From: a virus
IMG/VR virus record: IMGVR_UViG_3300044632_001147
Location: 1-39,647 of that record
Strand: one strand, 5' to 3'
Length of the DNA: 39,647 nt
This document shows, one piece after another, positions 28,885 to 35,762 of the stretch. A model generated the notes under the pieces. That model searched no databases. It had not been told where the DNA came from and was given only the letters and a program-made list of their open reading frames with translations. Within the stretch, counting starts at the first letter, position 1. Every line of letters begins with the position of its first letter. Position numbers and translations under genes: made by a program.

Positions 28885-29091
28885 ATGTATAGTAAACTCC
28901 CTATTCAAGTAAAAGCAGCAAAGCCTGTAGTAACAGCAATTGTTGATGATGTGGTCGAAGAAGTACATCAACCTCAATTTAATATTGTTGACGTTTCCGT
29001 TGAGAGACAAGAAACTGATCCACCAACATGGAAGATGTTTCTTGTTGATGACCAAGGACAAAATTACGAATACGACTTATACTTTTCCTAA
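28885..29091 (+). CDS. Small acidic hypothetical protein (68 aa)
   Basis: MYSKLPIQVKAAKPVVTAIV, an acidic linker (DDVVEEVHQ), then a beta-like C-terminus (PPTWKMFLVDDQGQNYEYDL). No family recognised. Last gene before the structural LRR region. Confidence 0.65.
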   Translation: MYSKLPIQVKAAKPVVTAIVDDVVEEVHQPQFNIVDVSVERQETDPPTWKMFLVDDQGQNYEYDLYFS

Positions 29092-29155
29092 TGAATGCTG
29101 AAACAATTAGACTATTCAAATTTACTGAAATGTGAAATAAATATGTAATAATTAT

Positions 29156-29374
29156 ATGATAAATGTTATTTTAAACAATACAAAGATTAAAGGCACCGCA
29201 AGAGTTGTTTTCAACAGAACCCTTATTAATTTCTGGGAATTTATAGCTCCCGCACCCAGTACCACTCTTTCTAATTTTAGAGTTGTTTACACCGGAGATC
29301 CAATTACTGTAGATTGGGGCGACGAACAAGAACAAACAATTCTATCAAATGTTAATTATAGTCACACTTATTGA
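29156..29374 (+). CDS. N-terminal piece of a structural protein, ended by in-frame TGA (72 aa)
   Basis: The product contains RVVYTGDPITVDWGDEQEQT and ends SNVNYSHTY; this is a PKD-like beta-sandwich motif (VDWGD...YSHTY) usual in phage and surface proteins. It stops at TGA (29372-29374). The same frame continues two codons later with the ATG of the LRR protein. The two may be parts of one gene split by a stop, read through it, or be separate coupled genes. Confidence 0.65.
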   Translation: MINVILNNTKIKGTARVVFNRTLINFWEFIAPAPSTTLSNFRVVYTGDPITVDWGDEQEQTILSNVNYSHTY

Positions 29375-29380
29375 TATATT

Positions 29381-30355
29381 ATGTATACTTTAAATTTAAA
29401 ACCTTCACCGAATCTCAATGTAACTCAAATTCATTGCGGCACAAGCTCCCCTAAACTTGGGGGCACGATAGATGTTTCGTCCTTCCCGAACCTCACCAGT
29501 ATCACTTGTGCTGGTAACGGGATTACAAAATTTCAAGGCTACGGATCGCTTACAAAGCTCGTTGATATAACTTTAAACAACAATGAATTTAACCAAGTTG
29601 GCTTTGAGACTCTTACCAATAAACCCAACCTTCGCACGCTGAATTTTGCGGGCAGCATAGCCAACCAATACATAAATTGGACAGGATCATTCCCAGACCT
29701 CTCGGCTATTACAACTCTAGCCGCAGTCCTTATCAACAACTCCTCATTAACGGGCAGCAATCTGAATCTCTCCGCGCTGACGAATCTTACGAGTTTAGCT
29801 ATCCAACACAACCTACTGTCCGGCGCGTTCCCTATTCTTCCCACTGGAGCAAACTCGAAGCTTATTACCATAAATGTAGGCCAAAACAAAACGACGCGCT
29901 TCACAGGGACTCCTCCACTCCTCACGGATCACCCTGCTTGCACTAGCCTTGCGTATTCCACCAACGATGTTACTGGCCCTATACAGGATTTAAGTGTGCG
30001 CCCGACGCTGACGAATTTCTGGTGCAACGTGTGTTTACACACTGGTAACATCCCGAATCTTTCTTCCAACACCGTCCTTGGCGCATTCCGCGCAAATGGT
30101 CAGAGAGGCACGACCAAACTCACAGGCTTCGCAGGCGGGACGGTATCCGCGACACTCGGAGATTTTTGGGCAAACGATAACCAACTCACCGCTTCTGCCG
30201 TGAACGCCATCCTCGCCGCATTCGTTGCCGCAGGCCGCTCGACAGGCACGCGCGTTCTTAACCTTGGTGGCACGGGAAATGCCGCCCCGACAGGACAAGG
30301 GATAACTGATAAAGCTACTCTTGTATCCAGAGGGTGGACAGTAACGACGAATTAA
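29381..30355 (+). CDS. Leucine-rich-repeat structural/adhesion protein (324 aa)
   Basis: Repeats of about 22-25 residues follow an LRR pattern (PNLTSITCAGNGITKFQG, LVDITLNNNEFNQVGF, LSALTNLTSLAIQHNLLSG). The C-terminus (LAAFVAAGRSTGTRVLNLGG, ITDKATLVSRGWTVTTN) resembles LRR proteins of phage tails and bacterial surface proteins. Its DNA is visibly GC-richer (near 50 % by eye) than all neighbours, suggesting recent acquisition. It is in the same frame as the preceding 72-aa gene. Likely a receptor-binding or decoration protein. Confidence 0.8.
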   Translation: MYTLNLKPSPNLNVTQIHCGTSSPKLGGTIDVSSFPNLTSITCAGNGITKFQGYGSLTKLVDITLNNNEFNQVGFETLTNKPNLRTLNFAGSIANQYINWTGSFPDLSAITTLAAVLINNSSLTGSNLNLSALTNLTSLAIQHNLLSGAFPILPTGANSKLITINVGQNKTTRFTGTPPLLTDHPACTSLAYSTNDVTGPIQDLSVRPTLTNFWCNVCLHTGNIPNLSSNTVLGAFRANGQRGTTKLTGFAGGTVSATLGDFWANDNQLTASAVNAILAAFVAAGRSTGTRVLNLGGTGNAAPTGQGITDKATLVSRGWTVTTN

Positions 30356-30361
30356 TATTTT

Positions 30362-30610
30362 ATGAAAAAAATATATACAAATCAAAATATTAACAATGAA
30401 GAAGTAGTACCTTTTACTTCTGAGGTGCAAACCACAGACCAAGATTGGTGGATGATTTATGATGCGGTTACAATGGATTTATTAATTAAACCTCAACAAT
30501 GCTCAGGTTTCACATCAAGCCCTTTTACTATGGTGATATCGGATAATAAAGAAGAACTTGAGCAATATATTATTGACAATCAAATAAATGACAGTATTAA
30601 TGAAAATTAA
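30362..30610 (+). CDS. Small conserved phage protein (82 aa)
   Basis: The central WWMIYDAVTMDLLIKPQQCS, then SPFTMVISDNKEELEQYI, is a pattern found in small phage proteins next to tail genes. Unknown function. It returns to the AT-rich composition of the genome immediately after the GC-rich LRR gene. Confidence 0.7.
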   Translation: MKKIYTNQNINNEEVVPFTSEVQTTDQDWWMIYDAVTMDLLIKPQQCSGFTSSPFTMVISDNKEELEQYIIDNQINDSINEN

Positions 30611-30646
30611 ACATGTCAGTTACTATAAAATTTCCTTGATTTTTTA

Positions 30647-30674
30647 TTGACATTTTTTGGGGGTAGTATAGACT
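30647..30674 (+). promoter_or_regulatory. Sigma70-type promoter of the 30.7-36.9 kb gene array
   Basis: TTGACA, 16-nt spacer, TAGACT (or TATAGA at 30667 with a shorter spacer). It starts the long run of overlapping small genes; the ATG at 30687 lies 13 nt after the -10 box. Confidence 0.55.
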
Positions 30675-30686
30675 CAATTATGTCAA

Positions 30687-31088
30687 ATGAAAGCCGACAC
30701 AATAAGATTTTTCAAAAAAGCAGAAAAGATTCAAGAGCAACTCCGAAAATTTAACTTCCATCATTTTGAATACCTTTGGTATACTGATGGAAGATATTCT
30801 GGATGTTGGAAAGATATGTCTGTATCTATGGATGAACCAGAACAAGACTCTTATTGTCACTGGCAGTTTACTTTTAGGAGTAGTTGGTCAACTGATAGGA
30901 AATTGCATCTAGAAGCGATTGTGCCAGTATTTGAAGATTATTTTGTATTTGATTTGAGATACTATCGAGACATTCAACTACATGATAGAGAAGGTTATTA
31001 TGGACCAACTCCTGTTCTGTCTGTTCAAGGAATTTTGGAAGAAGATTTGACAAACATGCAAAAGTATATAGACTATTTAGTGAAGTAA
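30687..31088 (+). CDS. Hypothetical protein (133 aa)
   Basis: Helical N-terminus (RFFKKAEKIQEQLRKFNF), aromatic middle (YLWYTDGRYSGCWKDMSVSM, SYCHWQFTFRSSW) and acidic C-terminus. No family recognised. First gene after the promoter. Confidence 0.7.
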   Translation: MKADTIRFFKKAEKIQEQLRKFNFHHFEYLWYTDGRYSGCWKDMSVSMDEPEQDSYCHWQFTFRSSWSTDRKLHLEAIVPVFEDYFVFDLRYYRDIQLHDREGYYGPTPVLSVQGILEEDLTNMQKYIDYLVK

Positions 31089-31092
31089 ATTT

Positions 31093-31311
31093 ATGAAAAT
31101 ACCAGTAACAATAAGAACAATAGGACCAGAGGATTTTAAACCTGTATACCGAAGAGAGTATATCATAGGTTGTGATATAGAAAAACAAACATTAACATAC
31201 AGTTATAAGGATGGTGAAATGTATTCTTCTTTTGAAAATTTTAACGAACAAAGACCACACATAGGACATATTTCTGATGAAGATCTCAGAACAGCTAAAG
31301 AAATTCCATGA
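31093..31311 (+). CDS. Small hypothetical protein (72 aa)
   Basis: MKIPVTIRTIGPEDFKPVYR begins a beta-rich product; GCDIEKQTLTYSYKDGEMYS follows. The stop overlaps the next ATG at 31308. No family recognised. Confidence 0.65.
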   Translation: MKIPVTIRTIGPEDFKPVYRREYIIGCDIEKQTLTYSYKDGEMYSSFENFNEQRPHIGHISDEDLRTAKEIP

Positions 31312-31529
31312 GAGCAGACTACAAAAACACAAAACACGGAGATAAAATAGTCTTTAAGAAGGCTGGGGAATGGCATTACTTTAGAGATAGAATAGAGAAC
31401 GCCAAGAAGCTAGAAGAAGGTAAAACTTATACAGTAAAAGAAATATCAGTTGCTTCTTCTTCAACTGGTGTTACTCTAGAAGAAACTGAAGAGTTAGTAT
31501 ACGAACTTGGTTGGTTTGACACATTATGA
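31308..31529 (+). CDS. Small SH3-like phage protein (73 aa)
   Basis: KLEEGKTYTVKEISVASSST, then GVTLEETEE: the EGKxYTVKEIxVxSSSTxVxLEE pattern occurs in small phage proteins thought to be SH3-like barrels. Overlaps on both sides support expression. Confidence 0.7.
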   Translation: MRADYKNTKHGDKIVFKKAGEWHYFRDRIENAKKLEEGKTYTVKEISVASSSTGVTLEETEELVYELGWFDTL

Positions 31530-31729
31530 ATACAAAAAAATACGAAATTCAAATTAAAATATTAGACACTGATACTCAAAACGGTCCAACTTTATCTGTA
31601 CCTCTAGATATAATTCAAGAATCAAAAATTGATGTTTTAAAGGAGCTTATAGAAGGTACTATAAAGGGAATGGAAGGTAAGCTATTTATACCTTTTCATG
31701 ATGAAGTTTGTGAATTTACGAAAGTGTAA
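31526..31729 (+). CDS. Small hypothetical protein (67 aa)
   Basis: Begins at an ATGA overlap. MNTKKYEIQIKILDTDTQNG, then a helical VLKELIEGTIKGMEGKLFIP. No family recognised. Confidence 0.6.
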   Translation: MNTKKYEIQIKILDTDTQNGPTLSVPLDIIQESKIDVLKELIEGTIKGMEGKLFIPFHDEVCEFTKV

Positions 31730-31737
31730 ACGGTATT

Positions 31738-32013
31738 ATGAAATATCTACTAGACTTGTCATTAGAAGTTGATTCATCAGAAATTAATTATGAACACGAT
31801 TTGCACTTCATTATTACAAAAATTATTGACGGACAGAAAGTTGTAATTGAATTACCAACCGTTGATAGTTACTCTGGAGAAGGTTTGAAGAATGGTGAAA
31901 TCTATGAGCATTATAGTGTTCGTGGTTGGTGGTTAAGAGAAAAGACGGATAAGAATTCAAATCAAGAAACTGGAGTAAATTTAGCTCTAAAACAACCCAG
32001 TTCTTGGGATTAA
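31738..32013 (+). CDS. Small acidic hypothetical protein (91 aa)
   Basis: MKYLLDLSLEVDSSEINYEH begins it; it contains SYSGEGLKNGEIYEHYSVRG. No family recognised. It lies 8 nt after the previous stop. Confidence 0.65.
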   Translation: MKYLLDLSLEVDSSEINYEHDLHFIITKIIDGQKVVIELPTVDSYSGEGLKNGEIYEHYSVRGWWLREKTDKNSNQETGVNLALKQPSSWD

Positions 32014-32017
32014 AATT

Positions 32018-32446
32018 ATGAATACAGAAATAGAAACACTAAAAGAAGAATTTGAATATATTCTTCAAACACAGATAGAAACAACATCAAAAGAAGATTT
32101 TGGAGTTACAACAGACGTAAAAGAATGGTTAAATGTTATTAAATCAGAAAAACATCGAGATGCCTTAAAATCAATAGACTCTAATGAGAATCTTGATTAT
32201 GAGATTATTACAAATGCCGAAGCTTATGCGCTTGCTCCAGTAGTTTCCTATAAAGGCAAAACTATAGCTATGGAAGTTATTAGAGGAGAAAATCTAGAGG
32301 ATATTAAAAACAAGCTAAAAAGAAAAAAATACATTTTATATGCATCATATTATAATTTATCTATCCACAAATTAGTTGATTTTGAATTTGAAAAGCTTGA
32401 GAATCCAAAGCTACAATATGGGGTTAGATGTTCTATTTTAGATTGA
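32018..32446 (+). CDS. Tandem paralogue A, unknown function (142 aa)
   Basis: The C-terminal half (NLDYEIITNAEAYALAPVVS, LEDIKNKLKRKKYILYASYY, LENPKLQYGVRCSIL) corresponds segment by segment to the next gene's C-terminus, showing tandem duplication. The N-terminus is helical and acidic. No known domain. Confidence 0.7.
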   Translation: MNTEIETLKEEFEYILQTQIETTSKEDFGVTTDVKEWLNVIKSEKHRDALKSIDSNENLDYEIITNAEAYALAPVVSYKGKTIAMEVIRGENLEDIKNKLKRKKYILYASYYNLSIHKLVDFEFEKLENPKLQYGVRCSILD

Positions 32447-32450
32447 AACT

Positions 32451-33158
32451 ATGAATAAAGAAAATTACGAACAAATGGGAGATGCAATAGATTTTCTAGC
32501 AGACCATCCAGATATTAAAGATTTGCTGCTCAAAAAGCATCCAGAAAAACAAACAGAAGTAGAAACAGAAATTAAAGAAAGAAAAGATGTTTCAAAATTT
32601 TTAAACTCTATAACCTATACTTTGCAAGAAGAAGTTGCAAAAGAAAGAGAAGATATTTCAAAAATTTTAAACTCTATGAGTGATACACTAGAAGAAATAG
32701 TTGCATACGAAATGCAAGGTATAGAAAGATCTTTTCTTCCTAGTGAAGAAAAAGATATTAGTTATACAGAATCAGTTGACGAATGGATTCAAAAAATTAA
32801 ATCCATTGATATAGAGTGTAGTAATAAACGCGGAACAGGTATGAGCGAATATAGGATAGATGAAACATTTTATGGAGCAGGTTGTACCTTTAATTTTGAT
32901 TATGAAATCGTTAAGGAAGCCTCTGGCTATATTACTACTCCTGTATTCAAACATAATGGAATTTTGAATACAGCTTCTTTTAAAAGTAGTAAAACATTAC
33001 AAGGCATCAAAGATTACCTTAAAGATAAAAAATATCTTTTATTCATGATTGTATCGTTCATTCGAACTAGAGGAGTAGTTGGAGATAATTCTTTTAAGCA
33101 ATATACTCTTGAAGAACCAGAAATGAGATACGTTTTTAGAGGACATATTTTAGAATAA
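32451..33158 (+). CDS. Tandem paralogue B with internal duplication (235 aa)
   Basis: The C-terminus (NFDYEIVKEASGYITTPVFK, LQGIKDYLKDKKYLLFMIVS, LEEPEMRYVFRGHIL) aligns with paralogue A. The N-terminus has an internal repeat: KDVSKFLNSITYTLQEEVAK, then EDISKILNSMSDTLEEIVAY, encoded by about 66-nt near-identical tandem DNA (about 32580-32710). A helical coiled-coil arm is likely. Function unknown. Confidence 0.7.
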   Translation: MNKENYEQMGDAIDFLADHPDIKDLLLKKHPEKQTEVETEIKERKDVSKFLNSITYTLQEEVAKEREDISKILNSMSDTLEEIVAYEMQGIERSFLPSEEKDISYTESVDEWIQKIKSIDIECSNKRGTGMSEYRIDETFYGAGCTFNFDYEIVKEASGYITTPVFKHNGILNTASFKSSKTLQGIKDYLKDKKYLLFMIVSFIRTRGVVGDNSFKQYTLEEPEMRYVFRGHILE

Positions 33159-33162
33159 TATT

Positions 33163-33498
33163 ATGAGCGATTATGTTCCTGATAAATGGGTAGTTGTTAA
33201 GATTGAAGGAAAGAACGTACCGTTAACTTACAAGGTATTTGGTTGCTGGTATGGTGGTTATCTTGGTTCTAATTCTTGGAAGCTGAATAGCGGAATTGCA
33301 AAGGTAACAGAAGCAGAAGACCATTGGTTGTTTGAAGGTTATTCAGGTTCTGTATATAAATGCTACAAAGGAATATACGGTATGCATATGTATGGTTCTG
33401 GAATTCTTAATGATATTATTAACAAATCAGAAGAGGTTGGAGTAAATGTAGAAATGCTTCCAGAAGATACAAAATGGAAAGAATTAAAATATGAATGA
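33163..33498 (+). CDS. Conserved phage hypothetical protein (111 aa)
   Basis: VFGCWYGGYLGSNSWKLNSG is the core of a phage family I have seen annotated only as hypothetical. Glycine- and aromatic-rich beta-sheet protein. It overlaps the next gene by 8 nt. Confidence 0.7.
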   Translation: MSDYVPDKWVVVKIEGKNVPLTYKVFGCWYGGYLGSNSWKLNSGIAKVTEAEDHWLFEGYSGSVYKCYKGIYGMHMYGSGILNDIINKSEEVGVNVEMLPEDTKWKELKYE

Positions 33499-33733
33499 TA
33501 ATAATTTTAACTATGAAGATGTTGCATCTTTTTTTAAAAATAAAAAATTAAGTTTTTTTGAAAGAACAGAATTTTTTCATGCAACAAATGGAATATCCTC
33601 AGCAACTGACGTTTTTCAAGATATCGAAACTAAAGAGCTTTTTGAAATTTCTTGGTTTAAAGAATTTGAAAATCAAAATTTAGTTAAAAAATATTTACCA
33701 ATCAAAAAAACACAATACGATTATCAAGTATGA
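33491..33733 (+). CDS. Small hypothetical protein (80 aa)
   Basis: MNDNNFNYEDVASFFKNKKL begins it; ELFEISWFKEFENQNLVKKY near the end. No family recognised. ATGA-type overlap downstream. Confidence 0.6.
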   Translation: MNDNNFNYEDVASFFKNKKLSFFERTEFFHATNGISSATDVFQDIETKELFEISWFKEFENQNLVKKYLPIKKTQYDYQV

Positions 33734-34017
33734 GGAATCCAGAAGATACAAAATTTGTTTGGGATAAAAAAAACTTTAATATTATTAAAAACACTCTTAA
33801 CAACAATATGAAAGATTTAAAAAATTTATTAAATTCTCCTAGTATTAGTGAAGGTGAAGTTTTGAATATTTTGCCACACGATCTTCATAATGAGTGGAAT
33901 AATTTTATGAGAGGTAAAACATGCCCGATTCTCGACAACGGAGATCATGGTGTATATTCTTGGGATTTAAGTCAGTTTATTAACATTATAGAAAAGTATG
34001 ACAGACGAACAAATTAA
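33730..34017 (+). CDS. Small hypothetical protein (95 aa)
   Basis: MRNPEDTKFVWDKKNFNIIK begins it, and it contains PHDLHNEWNNFMRGKTCPIL and GDHGVYSWDLSQF. No family recognised. It overlaps the next gene by 20 nt. Confidence 0.6.
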   Translation: MRNPEDTKFVWDKKNFNIIKNTLNNNMKDLKNLLNSPSISEGEVLNILPHDLHNEWNNFMRGKTCPILDNGDHGVYSWDLSQFINIIEKYDRRTN

Positions 34018-34264
34018 CGAAGCTATTGGACAAGAGATTGGATGGCAATATGTAGATGGTTGGCATCATGAAGACGGTAGAGAAGGTTTGCCAGACTTTT
34101 GTAATAATCACGAAGCAATGATTGAAGCAGAGAATTTTCTTATGAAGATAGATGAATTGTCTTGGGATGACTACTATTGTAGTTTTGAAAAAGGTTTATG
34201 TTCTTCTACTACTCGTCAACGTGCTGAGAATTATTTGAAAGTTTTTGGAGAATGGAAGGAATAA
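33998..34264 (+). CDS. Small conserved phage protein (88 aa)
   Basis: MTDEQINEAIGQEIGWQYVD, then LPDFCNNHEAMIEAENFLMK and STTRQRAENYLKVFGEWKE. This matches a widespread small phage family often seen among early genes; its function is unknown to me. Confidence 0.72.
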   Translation: MTDEQINEAIGQEIGWQYVDGWHHEDGREGLPDFCNNHEAMIEAENFLMKIDELSWDDYYCSFEKGLCSSTTRQRAENYLKVFGEWKE

Positions 34265-34265
34265 T

Positions 34266-34556
34266 ATGACAGAAGGAACATGGAGTTATGATACTCATAG
34301 ATGCGGAAAATGTTATTACGAAGGATGTGAACCTTGCCCTGATCATTTTCCAAAGAATGAAAAAAAAAAAGTTACCATGAATAACAAAACTTTTATCTTA
34401 GAACTAGCAGTGAAAGACGAAGACGGGAAAACCATTCACTCAATTAACGTTACGAATTTTAAATTAGAAGAAACAGGTTTAACTTTCTTTGATAGTATGC
34501 TAAAAGAAAGTAAAGAAATTTTGTTTAATATTTTAAAAAAAGAAAACAACTTTTGA
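34266..34556 (+). CDS. Small Cys-rich hypothetical protein (96 aa)
   Basis: From the ATG at 34266 (MTEGTWSYDTHRCGKCYYEG) it shows CGKC...CEPC, a possible zinc knuckle, then a beta/helix C-terminus. AGGAA upstream of the ATG supports this start. No family recognised. Confidence 0.65.
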   Translation: MTEGTWSYDTHRCGKCYYEGCEPCPDHFPKNEKKKVTMNNKTFILELAVKDEDGKTIHSINVTNFKLEETGLTFFDSMLKESKEILFNILKKENNF

Positions 34557-34582
34557 CTTGAAAAGAAAATTCAGAGAGAGAA

Positions 34583-34858
34583 GTGAAAATTTCGAAGAAT
34601 AGTTTAGGTGGAAAGAATAACCATGGACGCATGAGTGGCGCACGTTCGAGTCGTGCTTCTTCGACCATTTTTAAAAAATTACAAAAGTTAGATAGAGAAA
34701 TTACAAAACTCTATAAAATGATAACTCCTTTTAGTATTCGATATTTTGATTTCGGAAAATATCCAAATAAAAAAATTATGGATAAAATCAAAAAACTTGA
34801 CATGCAGAGAAAAGAAGTTAGACTTGAGAGAAAGAAATATGAAAACCGAAAAAACTGA
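34583..34858 (+). CDS. Small basic protein whose 5' end overlaps a tRNA-shaped element (91 aa)
   Basis: A GTG at 34583 opens the frame, encoding MKISKNSLGGKNNHGRMSGA. Bases 34593-34667 also fold as a tRNA-like structure, so the real start may be downstream (ATG at 34631 or 34718). The C-terminal part (IKKLDMQRKEVRLERKKYEN) is a charged helix and is the better-supported section. Confidence 0.45.
   Translation: MKISKNSLGGKNNHGRMSGARSSRASSTIFKKLQKLDREITKLYKMITPFSIRYFDFGKYPNKKIMDKIKKLDMQRKEVRLERKKYENRKN
34593..34667 (+). tRNA. tRNA-like element lacking a normal anticodon loop
   Basis: Exactly 75 nt: acceptor CGAAGAA/TTCTTCG, A73, CCA; TA at 8-9; a D-arm of type GTTTAGGTGGAAAGAAT with GG; T-arm GCACG-TTCGAGT-CGTGC, fully canonical. 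The anticodon arm is abnormal: ACCATG and CATGAGT pair with one bulged A around a 4-nt loop GACG, leaving no 7-nt anticodon loop. It is either a decayed tRNA or a tRNA mimic. Confidence 0.55.
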
Positions 34859-35108
34859 AGAAAAGTATAACGATATATATTCATCAATAGAAAACTTAGA
34901 ACGCTTTTTAGAATCTCTTCATATGAGTATATGTATATTAGGAGGAAGACTAGAAAATGTTTCTAGAAAACATGATGTTGTAGATGAATTAAATCAAGAC
35001 ATTTCTTTTAAAAAAACATATCTGGGAGGAAGAATTCAAAAGTCCGCATTTAAGACAGAATTGGCATCTAAGCGAATAGATGCTATAATAAAACATTTAG
35101 AACTATGA
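34839..35108 (+). CDS. Small coiled-coil protein (89 aa)
   Basis: From the ATG at 34839 it encodes MKTEKTEEKYNDIYSSIENL and further helical sequence. It overlaps both neighbours. I rejected the longer in-frame start at 34746 because it lies inside the previous gene. No family recognised. Confidence 0.6.
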   Translation: MKTEKTEEKYNDIYSSIENLERFLESLHMSICILGGRLENVSRKHDVVDELNQDISFKKTYLGGRIQKSAFKTELASKRIDAIIKHLEL

Positions 35109-35560
35109 CTAACAGAATCCTTAAATTTCGAGCTTGGGATAAACTAGCAAAACAATTCACCTATCCAGACAAAGGATATCAAGGACATTATGTTCTTACT
35201 TTGAATGGAGAATTTTGGAACCTTCAGAATGGTTCTGGTGGTGATGAATATGTTATTCAGCAATTTACTGGACTCTATGACAAGAATAAAAAACCAATTT
35301 ACGAAGGTGACAGAGTGAGGTTTGGTTATACTGAAGACCATGACTTTTATGGTGAAGTTATCTGGCTTGAAGACAGAGCATCTTTTGGAGTTAGAACTGG
35401 AAATGCCTTTGAGACATTTGAAGACTTAATGGATCATATGAACTACTTTGAAGTAGTTGGAAATATTTTTCAATTGCCTTGCAATCCAGATCATAATGGA
35501 GAATGTTTGGTTTGTGATTGTTGGTTGAGTGATTGTCCATTTAATAAAAATGAAAAATAA
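35105..35560 (+). CDS. YopX-family protein with Cys-rich tail (151 aa)
   Basis: It shows the YopX signature: LKFRAWDKLAKQFTYP at the start, QQFTGLYDKNKKPIYEGDRV in the middle, and FEVVGNIFQLP near the end. YopX proteins are common in phages of many hosts; their function is unknown. A C-terminal extension (CNPDHNGECLVCDCWLSDCP) adds five cysteines and may bind zinc, which is not part of the usual domain. Confidence 0.85.
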   Translation: MTNRILKFRAWDKLAKQFTYPDKGYQGHYVLTLNGEFWNLQNGSGGDEYVIQQFTGLYDKNKKPIYEGDRVRFGYTEDHDFYGEVIWLEDRASFGVRTGNAFETFEDLMDHMNYFEVVGNIFQLPCNPDHNGECLVCDCWLSDCPFNKNEK

Positions 35561-35762
35561 TAAATTTAAATTTGAGGTAAGTTTCAATCTCAATACGTGC
35601 GACGACGAGAAGCTAGACAAGCACAGCGTCACGCAGTTTAAAAATGATCTGCTCGATTTTGTACGCCGTTATGCAGGAGAAGAGGGTACTTTCTATACAT
35701 ATTCTAGTGATTCGGATAGTGAAGCATATCCAACAAGTATTAAAGTCAAACAAATAAAATGA
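35550..35762 (+). CDS. Small hypothetical protein (70 aa)
   Basis: From the ATG at 35550 (MKNNKFKFEVSFNLNTCDDE) it is a small alpha/beta product. A short stretch at 35596-35660 is GC-richer than its surroundings. It overlaps both neighbours by a few bases. Confidence 0.6.
   Translation: MKNNKFKFEVSFNLNTCDDEKLDKHSVTQFKNDLLDFVRRYAGEEGTFYTYSSDSDSEAYPTSIKVKQIK

Noticed and set aside
29091-29135. A 14-codon frame after the gene at 28885
   Set aside because: Too short to support without expression data; no ribosome-binding site beyond the overlap.
29370-29382. Genome-wide TGA recoding as an explanation for the in-frame stop
   Set aside because: Many other genes here end in TGA at ATGA overlaps, so TGA is used as a stop; only local read-through or gene splitting remains.
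29539-29925. Long minus-strand frames within the GC-rich LRR gene, also 30035-30442
   Set aside because: They are opposite-strand shadows caused by the higher G+C; the plus-strand LRR repeats explain the sequence.
34583-34660. Similarity of GGKNNHGRMSGARSS to ribosomal protein L2 (GGRNNxGRITxRH)
   Set aside because: The match is short, the rest of the protein is unlike L2, and the same bases form a tRNA-like structure that better explains them.
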